From the NCBI RefSeq assembly GCF_017744835.1, contig NZ_JAGIAM010000004.1:186001-250000 (forward strand): a DNA stretch of 64,000 nucleotides, in the 5' to 3' direction. The DNA comes from Sphingomonas sp. GTDB lineage: Bacteria > Pseudomonadota > Alphaproteobacteria > Sphingomonadales > Sphingomonadaceae. Position 1 is the stretch's first letter, and every line of letters begins with the position of its first letter. The notes under the pieces were generated by a model. The model searched no databases and was not told the origin of the DNA. It was given only the letters and a program-made list of their open reading frames with translations. The translations under genes were made by a program, and so were the position numbers. Below are positions 17,053 through 26,268 of the stretch, piece by piece.

Positions 17053-18861
17053 TCAGTGATTGTCCCGCGGCACGCCCAGGGTCTGGGCGATGCGCTGGTA
17101 CTTTTCCGCGCCCTCGAGGATCGCGCCGGTTTCCATCTGGCCGACCACCGCGCGCTGGATTTCCTGCCACGGAGTCTGCGAGGGCGGATAGGGATAGCCG
17201 CCCGCGGCGCGCAGTGCCTCCCGGCGCGCTTCCAGTTCCTCGTCGGAGATAAGCACGTCAGCGGTGCCCTTGCGCAGGTCGATGCGCACGCGGTCGCCGG
17301 TGCGGATCAGCGCGAGGCCACCCAAAGCCGCAGCCTCGGGGCTCGCGTTGAGGATCGAGGGGCTGCCGCTGGTGCCCGACTGGCGTCCGTCGCCGATGCA
17401 CGGAAGCGCATGCACGCCCTCGCGGATCAGATAGGCCGGCGGGCGCATGTTCACTACCTCGGCCGCGCCGGGATAGCCGATCGGACCCGCCCCGCGCATG
17501 AACAGCAGGGTCTCGGCGGTGATGCCGAGCGCCGGATCGTCGATGCGGTGGTGATAGTCCTCGGGCCCGTCGAACACCACGGCCGGTCCTTCGAACGCGT
17601 CGGGATCCTCGGGGTTCGAGAGATAGCGCGCGCGGAACTCGTCGCTGATCACGCTGGTCTTCATGATCGCCGAACTGAACAGGTTACCGCGCAGCACGAT
17701 GAAGCCGGCCTCCTGCTTGAGCGGCTCCTCGAAGCGGCGGATGACCTTCTCGTCCTCGATCGCGACGCCGCGGCAATTGTCGCCGATCGTCTTGCCGTTG
17801 ACCGTGAGCGCACCCTCATGGATCAGCCCCTGGCGGATCAGCTGGTTCGTCACCGCGGGAACTCCGCCCGCGCGGTAATAATCCTCGCCAAGATATTCGC
17901 CGGCCGGCTGGAGGTTGACCAGCAGCGGCACCTGGTGGCCCTTCTCCTGCCAGGTATCGATCGGCAGCTCGACGCCGATATGGCGCGCGAGGGCGTTGAT
18001 GTGGATCGGCGCGTTGGTCGAGCCGCCGATCGCCGAATTGATGACGATCGCATTCTCGAACGCCTCACGCGTCAGGATGTCCGAGGGCTTGAGGTCCTCG
18101 GCGACCATCTCGACGATGCGCTTGCCGGTCTCGTACGACACTTCCTGCCGATCGCGATACGGCGCCGGGATCGCAGCCGAGCCCGGCAGCGACATGCCGA
18201 GCGCCTCGGCCAGGCTGTTCATCGTCGTCGCCGTGCCCATCGTGTTGCAATAGCCGGTCGAGGGTGCCGAGCTGGCGACGAGGCGAATGAAATCCTTCGC
18301 GTCGATCTCACCCGCGGCGAGCATCTCGCGCGCCTTCCACACGATCGTGCCCGAGCCGGTACGCTCGCCCTTGTGCCAGCCGTTGAGCATCGGCCCGACC
18401 GACAGCGCGATCGCGGGAATGTTCACCGTCGCCGCCGCCATCAGGCAGGCCGGGGTGGTCTTGTCGCAGCCGATCGTCAGCACCACGCCGTCGAGCGGGT
18501 AGCCGTAAAGCAATTCGACCAGCCCGAGATAGGCAAGGTTGCGGTCGAGGCCGGCGGTCGGGCGCTTGCCGGTCTCCTGGATCGGGTGGACCGGGAATTC
18601 GAGCGCGATGCCGCCCGCCTCGCGGATGCCCTCGCGCACGCGCTCGGCAAGCACGAGGTGGTGGCGGTTGCAGGGGCTCAGATCGCTGCCGGTCTGGGCG
18701 ATGCCGATGATCGGCTTGCCCGACTGGAGCTCCTCGAGGCTGAGTCCGAAGTTCAGATAGCGCTCGAGATAGAGCGCCGTCATGTCGATATTGTCGGGGT
18801 TGTCGAACCAGGCACGCGAGCGCAGCTTGCGCGGGGCCTCCGGAGCGCCAGGGCCCGCCAT
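17053..18861 (-). CDS. IlvD/EDD-family sugar acid dehydratase (L-arabonate/D-galactonate type)
   Basis: A 602-residue dehydratase. The start at 18861 overlaps the galM stop (TGATG), and its product begins [21 protein letters not shown], the usual N-terminus of pentonate/hexonate dehydratases of this family. Cluster and metal ligands are seen in [31 protein letters not shown] and [19 protein letters not shown]; later landmarks are [16 protein letters not shown] and [16 protein letters not shown]. These iron-sulfur enzymes convert sugar acids to 2-keto-3-deoxy acids. In this context it would take the acid formed after oxidation of galactose or arabinose. The preferred acid cannot be told from sequence alone. 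It is probably co-transcribed with galM. Confidence 0.87.
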   Translation of the reverse strand: MAGPGAPEAPRKLRSRAWFDNPDNIDMTALYLERYLNFGLSLEELQSGKPIIGIAQTGSDLSPCNRHHLVLAERVREGIREAGGIALEFPVHPIQETGKRPTAGLDRNLAYLGLVELLYGYPLDGVVLTIGCDKTTPACLMAAATVNIPAIALSVGPMLNGWHKGERTGSGTIVWKAREMLAAGEIDAKDFIRLVASSAPSTGYCNTMGTATTMNSLAEALGMSLPGSAAIPAPYRDRQEVSYETGKRIVEMVAEDLKPSDILTREAFENAIVINSAIGGSTNAPIHINALARHIGVELPIDTWQEKGHQVPLLVNLQPAGEYLGEDYYRAGGVPAVTNQLIRQGLIHEGALTVNGKTIGDNCRGVAIEDEKVIRRFEEPLKQEAGFIVLRGNLFSSAIMKTSVISDEFRARYLSNPEDPDAFEGPAVVFDGPEDYHHRIDDPALGITAETLLFMRGAGPIGYPGAAEVVNMRPPAYLIREGVHALPCIGDGRQSGTSGSPSILNASPEAAALGGLALIRTGDRVRIDLRKGTADVLISDEELEARREALRAAGGYPYPPSQTPWQEIQRAVVGQMETGAILEGAEKYQRIAQTLGVPRDNH

Positions 18862-19991
18862 CAGCGCACCGCCTGCGAAAAGCGCAGCAACATCGTGTTC
18901 ACATACTCCATGTCGGGATCCAGCCGGGACGAAGGAAAGTCCGGCCGGTTGGGGGAATCGGGAAAGCACTGGGGCTCGAGCGCGAGTCCGTCGGACTGCC
19001 GATACAGTCGTCCGCCCTTGCCCGCCACCGTGCCGTCGAGGAAATTGCCCGAATAGACCTGCACGCCGGGCGCAGTGACCAGCATCTCCATCGCGCGGCC
19101 CGAGGCGGGATCCTCGACGAGTGCTGCGGGGCGCAGCGTTCCGGGGGTGCCGTCGATAACGAAATTATGGTCGTAGCCGCGGCCGATGCGGATCTGCGCG
19201 TCATTGCCGTCGCGGATCGCCTCGCCGATCGCGCGCGGCGCGGCGAAGTCGAAGGCGGTGCCGGCGACCGGCGCGAGCTCGCCGGTGGGGATCAGCGTGG
19301 GATCGACGGGCGTGTAGCGCGACGCGTGGAGCGTCAGCTTGTGCGTCAGCACGTCGCCCCGGGCGCGTTCGCCCGCAAGGTTGAACAGCGCATGATTGGT
19401 CAGGTTGACGATCGTCGGCGCATCGGTGGTCGCGCGATAGTCGATGCGGAGCTGGTCCCGATCGTCGAGCGTGTAGCGCGCGGTGACGCGGAGCGTGCCG
19501 GGATAGCCGCCCTCCCCGTCCGAGCTGACCAGCGTCAGCTCGACATGCGCCTCCTCGCCCTCACCCACCGACGTGATCGTCCACAATTTGCGATCGAAGC
19601 CCGAAAGCCCGCCATGCAAGTGGTGCGGACCGTCGTTGGTCTCGAGCTGATAATCGCGCCCGTCGAGCGTGAAACGGCCGTGCGCGATGCGGTTCGCATA
19701 GCGGCCCACGGTTACGCCGAAATAATTGACTCGCGCCAGATATTCGTCGGGCGTGTCATGCCCCAGCACGATGTCGTCGATCACGCCGTCGCGATCGGGA
19801 ACGTGGAGCGCCTGGAGCGTGGCGCCGAGCGTCATCACCGTCGCCGAAATGCCATTCGCATTGGCGAGCGTCACCTTCTCGACAAGGCGGCCGTCGGCGA
19901 GCACACCCATCGGTGCCCGCACGGCGCTCACGCGTCCCTGCGCGCCAGCCGATTGCCGTGTTTCGCTGCCTGCATGCCCCGCCTCAATCAT
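18861..19991 (-). CDS. galM: Aldose 1-epimerase (galactose mutarotase)
   Basis: A 376-residue GalM-fold protein with the family residues in [33 protein letters not shown] (catalytic His region), [10 protein letters not shown] and VYSGNFLDG. It interconverts alpha and beta anomers, supplying the form used by the sugar dehydrogenase. The start at 19991 keeps the conserved segment [12 protein letters not shown] in frame but has no ribosome-binding site; a candidate GntR operator abuts the start codon. A start at 19910 is possible. No signal peptide is seen, so it should be cytoplasmic. Its stop overlaps the start of the dehydratase gene. Confidence 0.9.
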   Translation of the reverse strand: MIEAGHAGSETRQSAGAQGRVSAVRAPMGVLADGRLVEKVTLANANGISATVMTLGATLQALHVPDRDGVIDDIVLGHDTPDEYLARVNYFGVTVGRYANRIAHGRFTLDGRDYQLETNDGPHHLHGGLSGFDRKLWTITSVGEGEEAHVELTLVSSDGEGGYPGTLRVTARYTLDDRDQLRIDYRATTDAPTIVNLTNHALFNLAGERARGDVLTHKLTLHASRYTPVDPTLIPTGELAPVAGTAFDFAAPRAIGEAIRDGNDAQIRIGRGYDHNFVIDGTPGTLRPAALVEDPASGRAMEMLVTAPGVQVYSGNFLDGTVAGKGGRLYRQSDGLALEPQCFPDSPNRPDFPSSRLDPDMEYVNTMLLRFSQAVR

Positions 19992-20002
19992 TAGTCAGAC
20001 AG
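19992..20002 (+). promoter_or_regulatory. Candidate GntR operator 4, at the galM start
   Basis: TAGTCAGACAG within ATTAGTCAGACA, the same 11-mer (ATTAGTCAGAC) as operators 1 and 3; it differs from TNGTNNNACNA at the last base. It abuts the predicted galM start codon and lies in the 191-base divergent gap in front of the YtfQ transporter operon, so it could act on either. Confidence 0.5.
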
Positions 20003-20182
20003 TTACAGCGATTTGCTCTGAGAACAAGCAAAAACCTTGGCCGCGCGACCCATGCGGCGCGCGGCGAATCACGCGGAAAATGCCCGAAATCCGCGGATTT
20101 CTCGGCCCTTCCGCGACTCGGTTGCGCTTGGGCTGGATTGCGAATACCACCGCGTCAAAATAACCCAGACAAGAGGATGAAC

Positions 20183-21151
20183 ATGATCGGTCGTGCTCGC
20201 TCCCTCGCCGCAGTCGCGGCGCTGGCGCTCCTTACGGCTTGCGGCGGCGGTGGACAGGGCGGCGGGAAGACCGTCGTGGGCTTCTCGCAGATCGGCTCCG
20301 AATCGGGTTGGCGCGCAGCCGAGACCAAGATGGCGAAGCAGGCCGCCGAGCAGCGCGGGATCGACCTGCGCATCTCGGACGCGCAGCAGCGCCAGGAAAA
20401 CCAGATCAAGGCGATCCGCGCCTTCATCGCGCAGGGCGTCGACGCGATCTTCCTGGCTCCGGTGGTCGCGACCGGCTGGGACGCGGTGCTCAAGGAAGCC
20501 AAGAACGCGAAGATTCCGGTGGTGCTGCTCGACCGCAACATCGAGACCAGCGATCCCTCGCTCTACCTCACCGCCGTCGCTTCGGACTCGGTCGAGGAAG
20601 GCCGCGTCGCGGGCAAGTGGCTAACCGACACGCTCGCCGGCAAGCCGTGCCGCGTGGTCGAGATCGAGGGCACCGTCGGCGCCAGCGTCGCCACCAACCG
20701 CAAGAAGGGCTTCGCCGAAGCAGTCGCCCAGGTACCCGCGGTCAAGATCGTGCGTGCGCAGTCGGGCGACTTCACCCGCGCCAAGGCCAAGGAAGTGATG
20801 GAAAGCTTCATCAAGGCCGAAGGCGGTCCGAACATCTGCGCGGTCTATGCGCACAACGACGACATGATGATCGGCGCGATCCAGGCGATGAAGGAAGCCG
20901 GCCTGAAGCCCGGCAAGGACGTGCTCACCGTCTCGATCGACGGCGTGCCCGACATCTTCAAGGCAATGGCCGACGGCGACGCCAATGCCACCGTCGAGCT
21001 GACGCCCGACATGGCCGGCCCGGCGTTCGACCTGCTCGCCGCCTACAAGAAGGACGGCAAGGAGCCGCAGAAGTGGGTGCAGACCGCATCGAAGCTCTAT
21101 CTGCCGGACACCGCCAAGGCGGAGTACGAGCGCCGCAAGAACCTCTACTGA
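20183..21151 (+). CDS. ytfQ: YtfQ-like furanose-binding protein of an ABC transporter, lipoprotein
   Basis: A 322-residue periplasmic-binding protein. The start at 20183 fits the AGAGGA ribosome-binding site; an in-frame ATG six bases earlier is too close to it. A lipobox (LLTAC, Cys20) follows a short hydrophobic stretch, so it should be membrane anchored. The mature part is very close in pattern to E. coli YtfQ (VGFSQIGSESGWRAAETKMA, VDAIFLAPVVATGWDAVLKEA, QSGDFTRAKAKEVMESFIKAE, YAHNDDMMIGAIQAMKEAGL). YtfQ is reported to bind D-galactofuranose and, less tightly, other sugars including L-arabinofuranose. It heads a four-gene transporter operon and is likely to bring in sugars released by the nearby GH127 enzyme. 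Confidence 0.9.
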   Translation: MIGRARSLAAVAALALLTACGGGGQGGGKTVVGFSQIGSESGWRAAETKMAKQAAEQRGIDLRISDAQQRQENQIKAIRAFIAQGVDAIFLAPVVATGWDAVLKEAKNAKIPVVLLDRNIETSDPSLYLTAVASDSVEEGRVAGKWLTDTLAGKPCRVVEIEGTVGASVATNRKKGFAEAVAQVPAVKIVRAQSGDFTRAKAKEVMESFIKAEGGPNICAVYAHNDDMMIGAIQAMKEAGLKPGKDVLTVSIDGVPDIFKAMADGDANATVELTPDMAGPAFDLLAAYKKDGKEPQKWVQTASKLYLPDTAKAEYERRKNLY

Positions 21152-21152
21152 G

Positions 21153-22640
21153 GTGCTCCAGGCTCGGGGGATAAGCCGCGCCTATCCGGGCGTGCGCGCG
21201 CTCGACGGAGTCGATTTCGATCTCCGCGCCGGCGAAGTGCACGCCCTGATGGGCGAGAACGGCGCCGGCAAGTCGACGCTGATCAAGGTGCTGACCGGCG
21301 CCGTCCTTCCCGACGGCGGCACGATGACCCTCGACGGCGCGGCCTATGCGCCGCACGACACCGCCGCAGCGCAGCGCGCGGGCGTGTGGGCGGTGCATCA
21401 GGAGATCGGCGTGCTGCCGAACCTGAGCGTCGCCGAGAATCTGTTCCTCGGCTACCAGCCCACGCGCTTCGGCCTGATCCGCACACGTGCGATGAACGAG
21501 GCGGCGCGCGCGCTGCTCGCCGAGCTCGACCTCGACATCGACGTCACCCGCCTGCTCGGCACGCTGCCCGTCGCCGTGCAGCAGATGATCGCTATCGCCC
21601 GCGCCACGCGTGCCGACGCGCGCGTGCTCGTGCTCGATGAGCCGACCGCGAGCCTCGACGCCGCCGAAGTCGAGAAGCTGTTCGCGCTGGTCCGCCGGCT
21701 GACCGCGCAGGGCGTGGCGATCGTGTTGATCACCCACTTTCTCGACCAGGCCTATGCCGTGGCCGATCGCTTCACCGTGCTGCGCAACGGCAAGCTGGTC
21801 GGCACACGCGCTGCCGCCGAGCTGCCGCAGCGCGAGCTCGTCACGATGATGCTCGGCAAGGAGCTGGTCGAGGCCGTGCACAGCGAGCGCCGCGCGCCGG
21901 TCGCCGACCGCCCGCTGGTCGCCCGCTTCCGCGGGCTCGGGCGCAAGGGCAGCGTCGAAGGCTTCGACCTCGATCTCCACGCCGGCGAGGCGGTTGGCGC
22001 CGCAGGGTTGCTCGGATCGGGCCGCACCGAGACCGCGATGCTGATGTTCGGTGCCGACACGCCCGACCGCGGCACCGTCGAAGTGAACGGCGAGACGGTG
22101 CGCATCCGTTCCCCGCGTGAAGCGGTCCGCCACGGCTTCGGCTTCGCGCCCGAGGAGCGCAAGACCGACGGCATCGTCGGCGCGCTCTCGATCCGCGAGA
22201 ACATCATCCTGGCGCTTCAGGCGCGCACCGGCTGGGCGCGGAAGCTGCCCCGCGCGAAGCAGGACGCGCTCGCGCAACATTACATCGACCTGCTCGGGAT
22301 CCGCACGCCCGATGCCGAGAAGCCGATCGAGCAGCTCTCGGGCGGCAATCAGCAGAAGGCGCTGCTCGCGCGCTGGCTCGCCACCGAGCCGCGGCTCCTG
22401 ATCCTCGACGAGCCGACGCGCGGCATCGACGTCGGCGCGCACGCGGAAATCGTCAAACTGATCGAGAAGCTGCGCAACGACGGCATGGCGCTTTACGTCA
22501 TCTCTTCCGAAATCGAGGAACTCGCCACTTATGCCGACCGCGTCACGGTGATGCGCGACCGCCGCCAGGCCGGAATGCTCCAGGGCGATAGCGTGTCGGT
22601 CTCCGGCATCGTCGACGCGATCGCTGGAGGTGCTGCATGA
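21153..22640 (+). CDS. ytfR: YtfR-like sugar ABC transporter ATPase (two ATPase domains)
   Basis: A 495-residue tandem ATPase. Domain 1 has Walker A GENGAGKST, a Walker B with LVLDEPTASLD, and the variant signature LPVAVQQMIAIARA. Domain 2 begins near residue 260, has a degenerate P-loop (GLLGSGRTE), and its signature LSGGNQQKALLARWL is followed by LLILDEPTRGIDVGAH. This is the usual make-up of CUT2 monosaccharide transporters. The GTG start lies one base after the ytfQ stop and has little Shine-Dalgarno support, so reinitiation from ytfQ is likely. It energises import of the sugar bound by YtfQ. Confidence 0.92.
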   Translation: MLQARGISRAYPGVRALDGVDFDLRAGEVHALMGENGAGKSTLIKVLTGAVLPDGGTMTLDGAAYAPHDTAAAQRAGVWAVHQEIGVLPNLSVAENLFLGYQPTRFGLIRTRAMNEAARALLAELDLDIDVTRLLGTLPVAVQQMIAIARATRADARVLVLDEPTASLDAAEVEKLFALVRRLTAQGVAIVLITHFLDQAYAVADRFTVLRNGKLVGTRAAAELPQRELVTMMLGKELVEAVHSERRAPVADRPLVARFRGLGRKGSVEGFDLDLHAGEAVGAAGLLGSGRTETAMLMFGADTPDRGTVEVNGETVRIRSPREAVRHGFGFAPEERKTDGIVGALSIRENIILALQARTGWARKLPRAKQDALAQHYIDLLGIRTPDAEKPIEQLSGGNQQKALLARWLATEPRLLILDEPTRGIDVGAHAEIVKLIEKLRNDGMALYVISSEIEELATYADRVTVMRDRRQAGMLQGDSVSVSGIVDAIAGGAA

Positions 22641-23623
22641 GCGCGCTGCGCCGCGCGGCGCCCCAGCTCGGCGTGCTCGCCGCGCTGCTGCTCGCCAATT
22701 GGATCGCCTTCCCGGGCTTCTTCAATCTCTCGCTCGTCGACGGGCGGCTGACCGGCAGCGTGATCGACGTGCTCAATCGCGGCGCCCCCGTCGCGCTGCT
22801 CGCGCTCGGCATGGCGCCAGTGATCGCGACGCGCGGGATCGACCTGTCGGTGGGCGCGGTGATGGCGATTGCCGGCGCAGTCGCGGCTACGTCGGTCGAG
22901 GCCGGGCACCCCTGGTTCGTCGCGGTGGCGTTCGCGCTTGGCGCGGGCCTCGCCGCCGGGCTGTGGAACGGCGCGCTGGTCGCCCTGCTCTCGATCCAGC
23001 CGATCGTCGCGACGCTGGTGCTGATGGTGGCGGGGCGCGGCATCGCCCAGTTGATCACCGAGGGGCGCATCGTCACCTTCGTCGATCCGCATCTGGCTGC
23101 GATCGGCGGCGGCAGCTTCCTGGGCCTTCCCGTCCCCGTACTGATCGCGCTCGCGGTCGCCGCGCTGCTGACCCTGCTCGCGCGCGGCACGGCGCTGGGG
23201 CTGTTCGTCGAGGCGCTGGGCGTCAATCCGCGCGCCAGCCGGCTCGCGGGCGTCGAAACGCGCGGGCTGCTGATCGGAGTCTATGCGTTGTGCGGCGTCA
23301 CTGCCGCGCTCGCCGGGGTGATCGCCGCGGCCGACATCCGTGGCGCCGACGCCAACAACGCCGGACTGTGGCTCGAGCTCGACGCGATCCTGGCGGTGGT
23401 GCTCGGCGGGGCCTCGCTGTTCGGAGGCCGGCTGTCGTTCGTGCTCACGCTGGTCGGCGCGCTGACGCTCCAGGCGCTCAAGACGGGCATCCTGCTCGCG
23501 GGCTTCCGGCCCGAGCTCAACCTGATCGCGATGGCGGTGGTGGTGAGCGTGGTGCTGGTCGTCCAGTCGCCGGCCGCGCGTGCCTCGTGGCAGAGGCTCT
23601 CCGCCCGGAGGGCTGCGGCATGA
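22637..23623 (+). CDS. ytfT: YtfT-like sugar ABC transporter permease
   Basis: A 328-residue permease with about ten hydrophobic segments, starting four bases inside the ATPase gene (ATGA). The BPD_transp_2 family landmarks are ALGMAPVIATRGIDLSVGAVMAIAG and LDAILAVVLGGASLFGGR. Together with the next gene it forms the heterodimeric membrane channel of the transporter. The order binding protein, ATPase, permease, permease is the same as ytfQRT-yjfF in E. coli. Confidence 0.9.
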   Translation: MSALRRAAPQLGVLAALLLANWIAFPGFFNLSLVDGRLTGSVIDVLNRGAPVALLALGMAPVIATRGIDLSVGAVMAIAGAVAATSVEAGHPWFVAVAFALGAGLAAGLWNGALVALLSIQPIVATLVLMVAGRGIAQLITEGRIVTFVDPHLAAIGGGSFLGLPVPVLIALAVAALLTLLARGTALGLFVEALGVNPRASRLAGVETRGLLIGVYALCGVTAALAGVIAAADIRGADANNAGLWLELDAILAVVLGGASLFGGRLSFVLTLVGALTLQALKTGILLAGFRPELNLIAMAVVVSVVLVVQSPAARASWQRLSARRAAA

Positions 23624-24573
23624 AGCTCGACCGCAACCTGCCGTCGCTGGTGACGATGGGCGTGTTCGTGCTGCTCTATGCGGCCTGCGCGCTTCAGTTC
23701 CCCTTCATGCTTTCGACCCGGGTCGCCGGCAATCTGCTGACCGACAACGCCTTCCTCGGCGTGCTCGCCGTGGGGATGACCGTGGTGATCCTCTCGGGCG
23801 GGATCGACCTGTCGGTGGGCGCCGTGGTCGGCTTCGTCGGCGTGCTGCTCGCGCTGCTGATCGGCAGCGGCATGGACCCGTACCTCGCCTTCGCGATCGC
23901 GCTGGCGGTGGGCACGCTCTACGGCGCGGTGGTCGGCGCGGCGATCCACGCGCTCCAGGCGCCGCCGTTCATCGTCACGCTGGCGGCGATGTTCCTCGCG
24001 CGCGGCGGATGTTTCCTGCTTACCACCGATTCGATCCCGATCACCCATCCGGTCTACTCGGATCTCGCGGCGGGTGGCCTCGGCCTCAGCCCCAGCGCCT
24101 GGGTGATGCTGCTCGCCTTTATCGGCGGCGGGGTGCTGCTTCGCCTCACGCGCTTCGGCACCGACGTCTATGCCGTGGGCGGCGGCGCGCATGCGGCCGA
24201 GCTGATGGGCGTGCGGCTGGGCCGGACCACGATCGCGATCTATGCCTTCTCGGGCTTCTGCGCGGCGCTCGGCGGCATCCTCTTCTCGATCTACACCCAG
24301 TCGGCGAATTCGCTGGCCGGCGTGGGGCTCGAGCTCGACGCGATCGCCGCGGTGGTGATCGGCGGCACGTTGCTCAGCGGCGGCTATGGCGGCGTGCTCG
24401 GCAGCTTCTTCGGCGTGCTGATCCTGGGGCTGATCCAGTCATACATCACCTTCACGGGCACGCTTTCGAGCTGGTGGGCGAAGATCGCGACGGGGGTGCT
24501 GCTGTTCCTGTTTATCGCCATGCAGCGGGTGATCCTGATGCTCCGCGCACGAAGGGATTCCGCCACCCGCTGA
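23620..24573 (+). CDS. yjfF: YjfF-like sugar ABC transporter permease
   Basis: A 317-residue second permease, overlapping the previous gene by four bases. It has about nine to ten membrane segments with AVGMTVVILSGGIDLSVGAVVG and LDAIAAVVIGGTLLSGGYGG. The conserved permease pair in the same order as in E. coli supports naming it as the YjfF partner. It is followed by an 87-base gap before the alpha-L-fucosidase gene on the same strand, so the operon may continue. Confidence 0.9.
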   Translation: MKLDRNLPSLVTMGVFVLLYAACALQFPFMLSTRVAGNLLTDNAFLGVLAVGMTVVILSGGIDLSVGAVVGFVGVLLALLIGSGMDPYLAFAIALAVGTLYGAVVGAAIHALQAPPFIVTLAAMFLARGGCFLLTTDSIPITHPVYSDLAAGGLGLSPSAWVMLLAFIGGGVLLRLTRFGTDVYAVGGGAHAAELMGVRLGRTTIAIYAFSGFCAALGGILFSIYTQSANSLAGVGLELDAIAAVVIGGTLLSGGYGGVLGSFFGVLILGLIQSYITFTGTLSSWWAKIATGVLLFLFIAMQRVILMLRARRDSATR

Positions 24574-24660
24574 GCACGCTTGCCACGCATCGTTACGGTC
24601 TCTACTGTTTTGCTCAGTGAAATCGCATTGCACCCGTGAGAGGTGCTTGGGGAGGATATC

Positions 24661-26268
24661 GTGCTGACTCGCAGGCACGTGCTGGGCGGCGTCGCAGCCG
24701 CGGCGCTGGCGTCACGCGCGCAGGCGCAAGCGGCGCTGGCGCCAAACTGGTCGGCGCTCGCCGGCGCCTTCCGCGTCCCCGATTGGTTCCGCGACGCCAA
24801 GTTCGGCATCTGGGCGCATTGGAGCGCGCAGTGCGTCCCCGAGTTCGGCGACTGGTACGGCCGCAAGATGTATATCCAGGGTGACTCGTTCTACGAGCAT
24901 CACCTCAAGACCTATGGTCACCCCGCCGACCACGGCTTCCTCGAGATCGAGAATGCCTGGAAGGCGCAGAACTGGGATCCCGAGCATCTGATCGGGCTCT
25001 ACAAGGCGGCCGGCGCCAAATATTTCATGGCGCTCGCCAACCACCACGACAATCTCGACACGTTCGACAGCGCGCATCATGCCTGGAACACGCTGCGCGT
25101 CGGCCCCAAGCGCGACATCATCGGCACCTGGGAGAAGATCGCCCGCCGCGAAGGGCTGCGCTTCGCAGTCAGCAACCATAGCGCGCACGCCTGGCACTGG
25201 TGGCAGACCGCCTATGGTTATGACGCCGAGGGGCCGCGCGCCGGCCAGCGCTACGACGCGTTCAAGCTCACCAAGGCCGACGGCGCGGGCAAATGGTGGG
25301 AAGGCCTCGACCCGCAGGAGCTCTACACCGGCCCGGCAATGGTCCCGCCCGACGGCATCCCCTCCGCGAAGGCGATGCGCGACTGGCACGACACGCACAC
25401 CGGCCGCTGGATGGAGTTCGCGCCGCCCCAAAACCCGCATCACGTCGCCAAATGGCTGCTGCGCCAGAAGGATTTGGTCGAGAAATATCGACCTGACATG
25501 GTCTATTTCGACGATTTCGGCATGCCCTTCGGCCCCGTCGGCGTCGAGGCGCTGGCGCATTATTACCAGCAGAGCGCCGCGCGCGACGGGCAGGTCGAGG
25601 TCGTCGCCACCGCCAAGCAGCTCACGCCCTTCCAGCGCACCGCGCTGGTCGACGATGTCGAGCGCGGGTTCAGCGACCGGCTGCGCGACGAGCCGTGGCA
25701 GACCTGCACCTGCATCGGCGACTGGCACTACAACCGCGCCCGATTCGAGCAGAAATCCTATGTCCCTGCCGAGAAGGTGATCCAGCGGCTGTGCGACGTG
25801 GTGTCGAAGAACGGCAACTTGCTGCTCTCGATCCCGATGCGCGGGGACGGGACTATCGACAGCGAAGAGGAGAAGATCGTGGCCGGCATCACCGGCTGGA
25901 TGCGGCGCAATGGCGAGGCGGCGATTCACGGATCGCGGCCGTGGCGGATCTATGGCGAAGGGCCGACGCAAGTGGGGGGTGGCATGTTCAACGAAGGCAA
26001 GGTTTCCTTCGAGGCGCAGGACGTGCGCTTCACCACCAAGGGAGGCGCGCTGTTCGCCGCGCTGCTCGCCTGGCCCGATCGGCCGGTGACGATCGCCGCG
26101 CTGGGCACCCGCGCGTTGCCCGACGCCGCGATCGAGCGCGTGCGGCTGGTCGGCGGCGGGCCGGTGCGCTTCACCCGCAACGACGCGGGCCTCACGCTCG
26201 ACCTGCCCCCTGCCCGCTCGGGCGAGTTCGTGCCGGTGGTCCAGATCGACGGAAGGGGAGTCGCATGA
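24661..26268 (+). CDS. GH29 alpha-L-fucosidase, exported
   Basis: A 535-residue enzyme. The GTG at 24661 is chosen because GGGGAGGA precedes it; an upstream in-frame GTG has no such site. The N-terminus (VLTRRHVLGGVAAAALASRAQA) looks like a twin-arginine signal. The catalytic barrel is typical of GH29: DWFRDAKFGIWAHWSAQCVPE, then AGAKYFMALANHHDN and the predicted nucleophile region DMVYFDDFG (Asp284/285). It should hydrolyse terminal alpha-L-fucose. The next two genes, a FucP-type symporter and a fuconolactone hydrolase, overlap in series, so release, import and oxidation of L-fucose are encoded together. Confidence 0.9.
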   Translation: MLTRRHVLGGVAAAALASRAQAQAALAPNWSALAGAFRVPDWFRDAKFGIWAHWSAQCVPEFGDWYGRKMYIQGDSFYEHHLKTYGHPADHGFLEIENAWKAQNWDPEHLIGLYKAAGAKYFMALANHHDNLDTFDSAHHAWNTLRVGPKRDIIGTWEKIARREGLRFAVSNHSAHAWHWWQTAYGYDAEGPRAGQRYDAFKLTKADGAGKWWEGLDPQELYTGPAMVPPDGIPSAKAMRDWHDTHTGRWMEFAPPQNPHHVAKWLLRQKDLVEKYRPDMVYFDDFGMPFGPVGVEALAHYYQQSAARDGQVEVVATAKQLTPFQRTALVDDVERGFSDRLRDEPWQTCTCIGDWHYNRARFEQKSYVPAEKVIQRLCDVVSKNGNLLLSIPMRGDGTIDSEEEKIVAGITGWMRRNGEAAIHGSRPWRIYGEGPTQVGGGMFNEGKVSFEAQDVRFTTKGGALFAALLAWPDRPVTIAALGTRALPDAAIERVRLVGGGPVRFTRNDAGLTLDLPPARSGEFVPVVQIDGRGVA

